Shown here piece by piece: positions 8,806 to 16,186 of a stretch of DNA of 64,000 nt. This stretch comes from an uncultured Pseudomonadales bacterium (GTDB taxonomy: Bacteria > Pseudomonadota > Gammaproteobacteria > Pseudomonadales > Cellvibrionaceae), in the NCBI GenBank assembly GCA_947488935.1, contig CANLBN010000009.1, positions 1-64,000 on the forward strand, given 5' to 3'. The notes under the pieces were generated by a model. It did no database searches. It saw nothing but the letters and a program-made list of their open reading frames with translations, and had not been told where the DNA came from. Made by a program: the position numbers and the translations under genes. Position 1 is the first letter of the stretch. Each line of letters starts with the position of its first letter.

Positions 8806-9594
8806 TTAAGGCATTTTTAAGAGGTACAGCAAAAATAATACAAGTACTTCACTTATTTCTATTAATGCACCAACACAATCACCGACAAAACCATTAATAC
8901 GCTTTAGCCAAAAACTACGCCACACCAACAATAATAGACATAAAGATCCGAACAGGAGTAAAAACCACCCAAATGGAAGAAGAATGAGAAAAAATAGTGT
9001 AATAGTTAGCAACATAAGTAGTATGGTTGATTTTGGTAGAGACTTAATCAAATTTGCCGCCAGCCCCTCGGCTCTAGCGTAGGGCGTTATTGCTATATAA
9101 CAAGAAGCCAGTAATCTTGGCAAAGTCATCATAAGCAATAATGTTAACAACAAATTATCCATTAACTCCGACAATAAAATCATTTTACTTAGCACAACCA
9201 CGATTAAGGCAATGACTGCCATTGGCCCTGCTCGTGGATCTTTAAAGATTGCGAGTATTTTCTCTTTGTATTCGTTGTTATTTCCTCGCGGGAATGAATG
9301 TGCTGCATATGCTGCATCGGTAGCATCGGCTAAACCGTCTAGATGTATTGCTCCTGTTAAAGCAATAGAGAAAACCACTATAAACGCAGCACTAACCAAA
9401 GGCGTCACACCGCTCGGTAATAAACCATATGCGCCATAAAGAATAAACGCTAATAACAAACCCACTAGAGAGTAATAAACAACTGAAAAACCTTGATCTT
9501 TCTCTTGCCAATGATGTGGCAAATATTTAGCGACAGGAAGGCTTGTCAGTAAGGAGATAGCCATAAAAAAAGGAATAAGCTTTTTATTAAACAC
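8806..9594 (-). CDS. cobS: Adenosylcobinamide-GDP ribazoletransferase (cobalamin synthase)
   Basis: A 262-residue polytopic membrane enzyme that joins adenosylcobinamide-GDP to alpha-ribazole (or its phosphate), the last assembly step of cobalamin. Family motifs seen: SLLTSLPV near the N-terminus, the conserved acidic stretch GAIHLDGLADATDA (about residue 82), KDPRAGPMAV (about 117), and GFVGDCVGALIEISEV in the C-terminal part. Length is normal. The start is GTG at 9594 with AGGTAA just upstream; an internal ATG at 9564 would remove part of the conserved N-terminus. Last gene of the cobO-U-T-C-S set, 102 bp after cobC. Confidence 0.93.
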   Translation of the reverse strand: MFNKKLIPFFMAISLLTSLPVAKYLPHHWQEKDQGFSVVYYSLVGLLLAFILYGAYGLLPSGVTPLVSAAFIVVFSIALTGAIHLDGLADATDAAYAAHSFPRGNNNEYKEKILAIFKDPRAGPMAVIALIVVVLSKMILLSELMDNLLLTLLLMMTLPRLLASCYIAITPYARAEGLAANLIKSLPKSTILLMLLTITLFFLILLPFGWFLLLFGSLCLLLLVWRSFWLKRINGFVGDCVGALIEISEVLVLFLLYLLKMP

Positions 9595-9696
9595 GAAGTT
9601 ACCTATAAGAAATAAAATTTTTAGAGAGCCCTTGAAAAGTTTTGAGTGAGAATTTCAGTGAGGAAAAAATCATTCATGACTTATCACAGAGGCTTC

Positions 9697-10326
9697 TTAT
9701 ATATTATGGTTGAGCAGGCGGTAATATTTTTTTTCACCGTCATCTATAATTTGTATTCGAGAAAAACACCCGTAAGGAACATCAAAATTGCTTAAGCTTT
9801 GATAATTTACATTTAAGCAATTCCCTAATAACACTCTCATAACTCCGCCATGACAAACAAAGAGTAACTTTTTTCCTACGTGTTCTGCTACTAAAGACTC
9901 ACAAGCATTAATCACCCTTTTTGCAAAAGTATCAGCAGGCTCACCGTCTGGAGGGGGTGAATTAACGGGATCATCAAACCATGCTTCAACACTGCTCTGC
10001 TCTAAATTCCATACATCATCGATAAGTTTTCCATCCCATCGACCAAAACTAATTTCTTTTAAATCCTTATGAAATAGTAGCGGAGTACCGCAGGAGTCGG
10101 ATAAATGCCTAGCAAAAGCTGCACAACGCTTTAACGGGGAAGATACAATACAATCCCAATCGAGCGTTTCAACTTTGCCAAGCATCCTATGCATACCCTC
10201 ATCGGTCAGAGCGTCATCCGTTAATTTGCCGCGATAACGAGTACCACCCACACATTCTCCATGGCGAAGCATTTCTATTGTTGTTATTGTGCAATCAAGT
10301 TTATTTGTATTCGGCATTTTCATCAT
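9697..10326 (-). CDS. cobC: Histidine phosphatase, alpha-ribazole phosphatase-like
   Basis: A 209-residue phosphoglycerate-mutase-like histidine phosphatase. The RHG motif (LRHGECVGGTRYRGKLTDD) supplies the catalytic His; a second conserved region is FVCHGGVMRVLLG near residue 170. Known CobC members dephosphorylate alpha-ribazole-5'-phosphate or adenosylcobalamin-5'-phosphate. Its position between cobT and cobS makes that assignment likely. The frame can begin at a TTG at 10368, but the ATG at 10326 (or 10317) leaves a normal-length protein. No strong SD separates the choices, so the start is uncertain by a few residues. Confidence 0.85.
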   Translation of the reverse strand: MMKMPNTNKLDCTITTIEMLRHGECVGGTRYRGKLTDDALTDEGMHRMLGKVETLDWDCIVSSPLKRCAAFARHLSDSCGTPLLFHKDLKEISFGRWDGKLIDDVWNLEQSSVEAWFDDPVNSPPPDGEPADTFAKRVINACESLVAEHVGKKLLFVCHGGVMRVLLGNCLNVNYQSLSNFDVPYGCFSRIQIIDDGEKKYYRLLNHNI

Positions 10327-10371
10327 TCTTGAATTTAAATAATAAGCGTTACAGATTCCACTTATCAATTT

Positions 10372-11418
10372 TTAACCATTAATACCTAATTGCGAAAACG
10401 TTGCCATATTATTGTGTAATGATAATGCACTCTTTAATAAAGGCACAGCAACTGCCGCACCACTACCCTCGCCCAATCGCAAACCCAAATCTAACAGGGG
10501 CTTAGCGCCTAAGGCATCCAGCGCAAATTTATGTGCAGGCTCTGCCGAGCAATGAGAAAACAATAACCAGTCACTCACACTTTTATTGAGCTTTACAGCA
10601 AGCAAAGCAGCTGCAGTGCAAATAAAACCATCGACTAAAATAGGAATACCTCGCTGAGCACAAGTAATAAAACTACCTGTCAGTGCTGCAATCTCAAAGC
10701 CACCTAAACAGCGTAATATATTATAAGGGTCCGTTAAATTATTTTGATGTAAATCGAGAGCTTTCTTCACAATAATTTGCTTACGCACAAGACCTTTTTT
10801 GTCTATACCTGTACCCGAACCAACCGTCTTCTCAGGCGGCAGCAATAACAATGCTGAATATATCGCTGATGCAGATGTTGTATTGCCTATACCCATTTCA
10901 CCACCAATAAATAAATCAGTGTCTAGCGCATCTACTACATCTTTACCGATACTAAGTGCTGTATTTAATTGCTCAGACGTCATCGCAGGTTCTAGCGAAA
11001 AATCTTTAGTAGCCTCCGCGACAGGTCTATTAATTAATTGTGGTTTATTTAAAAGATTAGGCGATAGCTGAGAAGCCGCACCTACATTAACAACCTTAAA
11101 GTCTGCCCCTAAATCACCCGCTAGAACCGAAACAGCAGCGCCTCCAGCCAAGAAATTGGATATCATTTGCACTGTCACTTCTTGAGGAAACGCAGAAACA
11201 CTTTGATCACAAACACCATGATCCCCGGCGAAAACTCTAATACTTATCGATTCTATACGTGGATGTAACGAGGATTGCCAACCAGAGAATTTTTCGGCAA
11301 TGTTTTCTAAAACACCAAGAGAACCAAGAGGTTTAGTTAAGGTTTGTTGATAGGTCGTAGCCTGATCAATCATATCAACGTCTATTTTTTTTACAGGCTC
11401 TACCAACCAAGAAATCAT
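10372..11418 (-). CDS. cobT: Nicotinate-nucleotide--dimethylbenzimidazole phosphoribosyltransferase
   Basis: A 348-residue enzyme that makes alpha-ribazole-5'-phosphate from nicotinate mononucleotide and dimethylbenzimidazole, activating the lower ligand of cobalamin. Family motifs: TKPLGSLGVLE near the N-terminus, FAGDHGVCDQSVSAFPQ (about residue 75), GEMGIGNTTSASA (about 175), and GLRLGEGSGAAVAVPLL near the C-terminus carrying the catalytic Glu. Length matches CobT/CobU of other proteobacteria. ATG start. It lies 51 bp after cobU and is followed closely by cobC, consistent with one operon. Confidence 0.95.
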   Translation of the reverse strand: MISWLVEPVKKIDVDMIDQATTYQQTLTKPLGSLGVLENIAEKFSGWQSSLHPRIESISIRVFAGDHGVCDQSVSAFPQEVTVQMISNFLAGGAAVSVLAGDLGADFKVVNVGAASQLSPNLLNKPQLINRPVAEATKDFSLEPAMTSEQLNTALSIGKDVVDALDTDLFIGGEMGIGNTTSASAIYSALLLLPPEKTVGSGTGIDKKGLVRKQIIVKKALDLHQNNLTDPYNILRCLGGFEIAALTGSFITCAQRGIPILVDGFICTAAALLAVKLNKSVSDWLLFSHCSAEPAHKFALDALGAKPLLDLGLRLGEGSGAAVAVPLLKSALSLHNNMATFSQLGING

Positions 11419-11469
11419 ATTAAACTCTATTTAAATGGCTCTTCAAAAAATAAAAAATTCCGATTGCTG

Positions 11470-11988
11470 TCACTGCTTAAGGAGTAAAGGAAGACCTGCA
11501 ACCACTAGGGCAACCTCATCACATATTGTTGCTAATTCTTGATGCAAGCAACCACTCTCATCAACAAACTGCCGCGACAATTCACCCATTGGCACAATAC
11601 CCGAACCGACTTCATTACTCACGAGTAAAATAGTTGCCTTTGAATCTTTGAAGGCATCTAGAAATGTCTCTTTATTTTTAGGCAAACTATCTTTAAATAA
11701 ATTATTACTCAACCACAAGGTTAGACAATCAATCAAAATACAATAAGATTCATCATTGAAACATTTAATAGCCTCAGCAAGATCCAAAGGCTCCTCAACA
11801 AGCTCCCAGCCTTCACCCCTCCTCTCAGCATGTTGCTTGATGCGTAAGCGCATTTCCTTGTCATCTGCTGTAGCAGTTGCAATATAAATCAATTCTTTAG
11901 ATTTAGATTTTGCAATGTCTATTGCTTGTGCCTCTGCATACTGGCTTTTACCACTACGCGCACCACCTAATATCAATTTTTTTGTCAT
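11470..11988 (-). CDS. cobU: Adenosylcobinamide kinase / adenosylcobinamide-phosphate guanylyltransferase
   Basis: A 172-residue bifunctional cytosolic enzyme (CobU/CobP) that phosphorylates adenosylcobinamide and transfers GMP from GTP. Seen: N-terminal P-loop GGARSGKSQYAE, the YIATATADDKEMRLRIKQH segment typical of the family (the His near residue 53 is the expected GMP acceptor), CILIDCLTLWLSNNL (Walker-B-like), and LVSNEVGSGIVPMGELSRQF. Normal length, ATG start. It sits between cobO and cobT with short gaps on both sides. Confidence 0.95.
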   Translation of the reverse strand: MTKKLILGGARSGKSQYAEAQAIDIAKSKSKELIYIATATADDKEMRLRIKQHAERRGEGWELVEEPLDLAEAIKCFNDESYCILIDCLTLWLSNNLFKDSLPKNKETFLDAFKDSKATILLVSNEVGSGIVPMGELSRQFVDESGCLHQELATICDEVALVVAGLPLLLKQ

Positions 11989-12037
11989 TGGCAGTCTTCT
12001 TCTAAAACAATTTTGTTAGCCATCAAAAAATTACACA

Positions 12038-12640
12038 TTAATAATCGACACCTTTTCTCGCCTTTATACCGTCTTTAAATGCATGTTTAACCTCTTTGAC
12101 CTCAGAGACAGTATCCATAATACCCTGCAAAGCAGAACCTCCTCCTCGACCCGTCACAACGACACTCTGATTTTCTGGCCGATCAGATAACGCATCAATG
12201 ATGACGTCTTCATCAAGGTATTTGTAGGCAAGCATGTACGTTAGCTCATCTAACACAATGAGATCATAACTTGCATCTTGTAATAGCGGAACGACCTTAG
12301 ACCAAGTCTCTTCCGCTGCCGCGATATCTGCGGTACGGTCCTGGGTATCCCATGTAAACCCTGTACCCATCTGATAAAAATAAATATCGGGACACTGGTT
12401 TTTAATATAAATCTCTTCACCAGAGAGTTGCTCCCCTTTGAGAAACTGCACAACACCTATTTTATGACCATAGCCTAAAGCTCGAAGAACCATACCAAAT
12501 GCTGAACTAGACTTACCCTTTCCATTGCCCGTCAGTAGAATACTAACCCCACGCTCGATAGATGCCGCTTTAATACTAGCGTCTACATTTTCTTTTTGCT
12601 TTTTCATTGCTGCTTTATGTTTTTCGTTTTTAGAAATCAT
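12038..12640 (-). CDS. cobO: Cob(I)yrinic acid a,c-diamide / corrinoid adenosyltransferase (BtuR/CobO)
   Basis: A 200-residue enzyme transferring the adenosyl group of ATP to Co(I) corrinoids. The P-loop GNGKGKSSSAFGM is characteristic; further motifs are GVVQFLKGE, the DLIVLDELTYML Walker-B region and VVVTGRGG. The frame continues upstream to a TTG at 12727, giving 29 extra residues. The ATG at 12640 gives the usual BtuR length and the usual start region (KHKAAMKKQKENVD before the P-loop), so it is preferred, although its SD is weak. First gene of the cob operon. I found no cobalamin riboswitch core upstream. Confidence 0.9.
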   Translation of the reverse strand: MISKNEKHKAAMKKQKENVDASIKAASIERGVSILLTGNGKGKSSSAFGMVLRALGYGHKIGVVQFLKGEQLSGEEIYIKNQCPDIYFYQMGTGFTWDTQDRTADIAAAEETWSKVVPLLQDASYDLIVLDELTYMLAYKYLDEDVIIDALSDRPENQSVVVTGRGGGSALQGIMDTVSEVKEVKHAFKDGIKARKGVDY

Positions 12641-12986
12641 ATTTTTAGTATCCAATATTGATTCGACGAGCCACGCATTAGAGTACGCCACCTCTTTATC
12701 TATTTCGGCGACTAAATATCGCTTCAAAGCCTCAGCACTGCAGAACCGGCATTTCGAAATCAGGAGGAGCCAAATAAAGAAAGTACAAAATATTTATACA
12801 TAAAAAATTACTATCGTGCATGCACAAAGAATACTTATCATTCTAGTGGCAAAATTAAGGTTTTACATATTTGCTACTTACATTGCATATGAATGAATAT
12901 ACACATCAGGCAATAAGTATTTTTAGTCGAGGAGGAGTATAGGGATGCACCTTTAAAAAGTCTAATGATGCTTAAAGGAGTTATTA
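12641..12986. other. Intergenic region recX-cobO, no gene recognised
   Basis: This 346-bp stretch must hold the cob operon promoter. I looked for a cobalamin riboswitch on the minus strand: there is one B12-box-like string (GCCACTAG, from 12843-12850), but no G/C-rich core (GCTGCCCC-type) around it, so I do not call one. Small inverted repeats occur at about 12813-12823 (TCGTGCATGCACA) and 12828-12844. The frame of cobO stays open into this region and would encode CRFCSAEALKRY just before the TTG at 12727. It may be a decayed coding remnant or chance. Confidence 0.4.
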
Positions 12987-13535
12987 TTAATGATGAGAAT
13001 AAGCCACAACTGAATCAATATGATCTTGATAAAAGCCTTTGTTCTTTAAATATCTTATCTGTTTAGAGTACTCGGTAATATCAGTAACGCAGGTATCACC
13101 AAAACGTTTTATTTTTACAAAGCGTGCACGCTCGAACCAGTCGATAGCAAGCTGCTCAAAAATACTATCTGATAAGCTATCTTTAATACCCTTTGACCGC
13201 AGAGCTAATTTGATTTTGAAAGGGCCATCACCTACATTAGCTCTTGAGCGAATGTACATATCTGTGTAACGCTCATCGCTTTGATAGTTTTTTGCAGCCA
13301 AACCGTCAAGCAAGTAATTAACAACGTCTGATTTATATCCCTTACTAATTAAGCGTTGATATAGCTCAAGGCGAGAGTATTCTCGCCTTGCAAGGTAGCG
13401 TAAAGCACTATTTTCTACTTTTGAATCGACCTTAATAAACTCTTCTTGAGATAACTCTAAGTTGTCAGTGGCCGATGAGCGCTGGTCATAATCACTCATA
13501 TTAATGACATTAGCAGAGGTTTTAGCGCCCTGCAT
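12987..13535 (-). CDS. recX: RecX regulatory protein
   Basis: A 182-residue RecX family protein, which binds RecA filaments and limits their activity. The three-helix repeat modules typical of RecX are visible: ALRYLARREYSRLELYQRLI, VVNYLLDGLAAKNYQSDERY and FKIKLALRSKGIKDS, with a basic C-terminus. The frame opens at 13544, overlapping recA by 8 bp. The ATG at 13535 has AAGGA eight bases upstream inside the recA end and starts just after the recA stop, so it is preferred. It has a longer N-terminus than the shortest RecX proteins. Cotranscription with recA is expected. Confidence 0.9.
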   Translation of the reverse strand: MQGAKTSANVINMSDYDQRSSATDNLELSQEEFIKVDSKVENSALRYLARREYSRLELYQRLISKGYKSDVVNYLLDGLAAKNYQSDERYTDMYIRSRANVGDGPFKIKLALRSKGIKDSLSDSIFEQLAIDWFERARFVKIKRFGDTCVTDITEYSKQIRYLKNKGFYQDHIDSVVAYSHH

Positions 13536-13536
13536 G

Positions 13537-14595
13537 TTAAGCATCCTTACCAGCAGCGGTTAAATCAGTGGCCAAATCTACAACATTGCTATCTTCCGGC
13601 TCATCTCCAGAGGGTAAGAGGCGTGCACGAATAGCCGTTTCAATTTCTTCTGCCATTTCGGGTCGCTCTTGCAAAAACTTACCAACGTTCGCTTTACCTT
13701 GACCAATTTTCTCGCCTTTATAGCTATACCATGCGCCAGCTTTATCAATTAACTCTAGCTTGACACCTTGGTCAATAATCTCTCCCATAAGGTTAATCCC
13801 TTCACCGTACATAATTTGGAATTCGGCTTGTTTAAAGGGAGGAGCGACTTTGTTTTTAACAACTTTGACGCGGGTTTCACTACCGGTGATTTCATCACCG
13901 TCTTTTACTGCACCTATGCGGCGAATATCTAAGCGTACAGATGAATAGAATTTAAGTGCATTACCACCTGTCGTAGTCTCTGGTGAGCCAAACATAACAC
14001 CAATCTTCATACGAATTTGGTTAATAAAGATAACCAAACAGTTGGCATTTTTAATATTACCGGTAATTTTACGCAGCGCTTGCGACATTAAACGTGCTTG
14101 TAAGCCAACGTGATGATCACCCATATCGCCTTCGATTTCAGCTTTTGGTGTTAATGCTGCAACAGAGTCAATGACTAACACATCAATTGCACCCGAGCGG
14201 ACTAACATATCAGAGACTTCCAATGCTTGTTCACCGGTATCAGGCTGAGAAATCATCAAATCATCAACATTAACACCCAGCTTTTCTGCATAAATTGGAT
14301 CTAGTGCATGCTCGGCATCGATAAATGCACAAGTACCACCTGTTTTTTGCGCCTCGGCAATAACTTGTAATGTAAGCGTTGTTTTACCCGATGATTCTGG
14401 ACCATAGATCTCTACAATTCGGCCTCTCGGTAAACCGCCAATGCCTAAAGCAACATCTAAACCAAGCGAACCTGTAGAAATTGCAGGAATTTTTACATGC
14501 TCTCGGTCACCCATACGCATGACTGTACCCTTACCAAACTGACGCTCAATCTGGCTAAGTGCTGCCTGCAATGCTTTATCTTTATTAGAATCCAT
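13537..14595 (-). CDS. recA: RecA recombinase
   Basis: A 352-residue RecA, the strand-exchange ATPase and coprotease for LexA. Motifs: Walker [10 protein letters not shown] (about residue 66), MAW-like region with EHALDP, Walker [16 protein letters not shown] segment (residues ~140), the L2 loop and the conserved [20 protein letters not shown], and an acidic C-terminal tail. Strong SD (GAGGTG) upstream of the ATG at 14595. A LexA box and promoter lie about 100-140 bp upstream. Followed directly by recX. Confidence 0.99.
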   Translation of the reverse strand: MDSNKDKALQAALSQIERQFGKGTVMRMGDREHVKIPAISTGSLGLDVALGIGGLPRGRIVEIYGPESSGKTTLTLQVIAEAQKTGGTCAFIDAEHALDPIYAEKLGVNVDDLMISQPDTGEQALEVSDMLVRSGAIDVLVIDSVAALTPKAEIEGDMGDHHVGLQARLMSQALRKITGNIKNANCLVIFINQIRMKIGVMFGSPETTTGGNALKFYSSVRLDIRRIGAVKDGDEITGSETRVKVVKNKVAPPFKQAEFQIMYGEGINLMGEIIDQGVKLELIDKAGAWYSYKGEKIGQGKANVGKFLQERPEMAEEIETAIRARLLPSGDEPEDSNVVDLATDLTAAGKDA

Positions 14596-14697
14596 AATTC
14601 ACCTCAATCTTTGGGGTTGCTTCAAGCTAGGCTATTAATTTTTGTGCTATTAATAATAGATACCGACTTGAATAAGTTAACTGTTATCGTGGAAAGG

Positions 14698-14726
14698 ACT
14701 ATACAGTAAAAATACTGTATGAGCAA
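14698..14726 (-). promoter_or_regulatory. Predicted recA promoter (sigma-70 type)
   Basis: Read on the minus strand: -35 TTGCTC (14721-14726), 17-bp spacer, -10 TATAGT (14698-14703), placing the transcript start about 95 bp before the recA ATG. The -35 lies inside the LexA box, the expected arrangement for SOS repression. Based on consensus only. Confidence 0.6.
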
Positions 14727-14732
14727 ACAGTA
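14713..14732 (-). promoter_or_regulatory. LexA (SOS) box of recA
   Basis: TACTGTATGAGCAAACAGTA is a perfect CTGT-N8-ACAG palindrome with the extended TA flanks of the gammaproteobacterial LexA consensus. It overlaps the predicted recA -35. An imperfect second copy (TACTTGTATTTTATACAGTA on the plus strand) abuts it at 14731-14750, reaching into the 3' end of pncC. Confidence 0.9.
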
Positions 14733-14740
14733 CTTGTATT

Positions 14741-15235
14741 TTATACAGTATTTTTTTGCAGGAGTTTATTTAACTCGCTAATAGCCATTACTACGGCCTG
14801 TAATCTCACTGCATCACGATCACCATCGAAGCAGTAGCACCTTGCTATTGTGTCAGTATTTGGCAATGCCCATGCAAGCCAAACAGTGCCTACAGGCTTA
14901 TCTTGCGAACCCCCTCCAGGGCCTGCAATACCGCTCACTGCAATACCTACATCCGCTTTTGCCTGCTGACAAGCACCTTTGGCCATTGCGAGGACAACCG
15001 GTTCACTCACTGCGCCGTATTTATCTAATAATAATTTTTCGACATTGAGATGTTGCTGCTTTGCGGCATTACTATAGGTAATAAAGCCTTGCTCAAACCA
15101 TTGTGAACTGCCCGCTACAGAGGTAATTGCTGCGGCAATACCACCACCAGTACAGGACTCTGCTGTCGTGATCTGCCACTGATGGTTCGTGAGTAATTCA
15201 CCCAAACTAATCGCTAAACCGTCAAGGTCATCCAT
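14741..15235 (-). CDS. pncC: Nicotinamide-nucleotide amidohydrolase, CinA C-terminal-type (PncC)
   Basis: A 164-residue CinA-C domain enzyme that deamidates NMN to nicotinate mononucleotide, recycling NAD breakdown products. Family motifs: TAESCTGGGIAAAIT (about residue 25, with the catalytic Ser/Thr cluster), GSSQWFEQGFITYSNAAK (about 45), and GIAGPGGGSQDKPVGTVW (about 105). Stand-alone C-terminal form without the N-terminal molybdopterin-binding domain. Strong SD GGGGGA before the ATG at 15235. It precedes recA as in Pseudomonas, where this gene is commonly called cinA-like. Confidence 0.95.
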   Translation of the reverse strand: MDDLDGLAISLGELLTNHQWQITTAESCTGGGIAAAITSVAGSSQWFEQGFITYSNAAKQQHLNVEKLLLDKYGAVSEPVVLAMAKGACQQAKADVGIAVSGIAGPGGGSQDKPVGTVWLAWALPNTDTIARCYCFDGDRDAVRLQAVVMAISELNKLLQKNTV

Positions 15236-15314
15236 GCAAGATCCCCCGTGTAAATTGCTGTATGTTCTTGTGAGAATCGATGGGTGAAGTATATAAAGGA
15301 AAGGGGCCGCTAGA

Positions 15315-16115
15315 CTATCTTTTTTTCATACTTGCCAATACTCTTTCTACCGCTTCTATATGTTCGGGGTTGTTATGACACATTCCTTGAAAACAGGCAC
15401 AAATATCGAGAAAATCTTTCAACTCTAGACGCTGAGCTAGTTTCATTTGGCGCTTAGTTAAGCGTAAAGCGGTCGATGGCTGCGCAGCAATGCTTTGAGC
15501 CAATTCATTAGTTTTTATAAGTAATTGGTCAGGCTCAACGACGTCTAAAACAATACCAAGTGCTAAAGCCTCATCTGCTTTGATAGTACGACCAGTAAAG
15601 GTAAGCTCCGCAGCTTTTTGATAACCGATTAGGCGCTGCAAAAACCAAGCACCGCCATCACCGGGTGTAATACCTAGATTGATAAAGGTTTCTCCCATTA
15701 CAGCTTTGCTTGATGCAATACGTAGATCGCACATATTGGCCAGATCAAATCCCGCGCCAACAGCAGCGCCATTAATGGCCGCTATGATAGGCACCTCAGC
15801 ATTATGTATAGCAAGAGGAATACGTTGAATACCATTACGATAACGATTTTGCACCTCTTCTACATCTCCGCCAAAGGCACCTGCACGTTGCTGCATTTCT
15901 TTGATATTACCTCCTGCAGAAAAAGCAGAACCCGCGCCTGTTATGATGAGTACAGAGACCTCAGAGTTTTTATTTACCCACTCGATTGTTTGCTCTATAT
16001 CATCGACCAAATGCGTACTCGTAAGCGCATTACGCACATCGTGTCGATTCATTGTTAAGGTTGCTACTTTATTATCTAAGGTCAATAGTGCATCGACTAA
16101 CTCAGGCTGTTTCAT
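15315..16115 (-). CDS. Enoyl-CoA hydratase/isomerase family protein
   Basis: A 266-residue crotonase-fold enzyme. The oxyanion-hole segment GAGSAFSAGGNIKEM (about residue 60) and INGAAVGAGFDLANMCDLRI (about 115) are clear. The catalytic region reads MGETFINLGITPGDGGAWFLQRL, keeping the Glu seen in many hydratases. The substrate cannot be told from sequence. It is separated by 71 bp from the downstream-oriented acyl-CoA ligase gene, and with a second crotonase forms a three-gene CoA-thioester cluster on the minus strand. This is the first gene after the break in pncC-mutS synteny. Confidence 0.88.
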   Translation of the reverse strand: MKQPELVDALLTLDNKVATLTMNRHDVRNALTSTHLVDDIEQTIEWVNKNSEVSVLIITGAGSAFSAGGNIKEMQQRAGAFGGDVEEVQNRYRNGIQRIPLAIHNAEVPIIAAINGAAVGAGFDLANMCDLRIASSKAVMGETFINLGITPGDGGAWFLQRLIGYQKAAELTFTGRTIKADEALALGIVLDVVEPDQLLIKTNELAQSIAAQPSTALRLTKRQMKLAQRLELKDFLDICACFQGMCHNNPEHIEAVERVLASMKKR

Positions 16116-16186
16116 AGGGTCTACCTTTTTATATTTTTAAACTTCTTGTTATAAACACTTTTACAAGAACCTCGGCAATTAGATAG

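Noticed and set aside
12641..12727. N-terminal extension of CobO from a TTG start
   Set aside because: The extra 29 residues are not part of the BtuR family pattern and a normal ATG start exists downstream.
12641..12986. Cobalamin riboswitch upstream of cobO
   Set aside because: Only one B12-box-like octamer is present; the conserved core around it is missing, so the evidence is insufficient.
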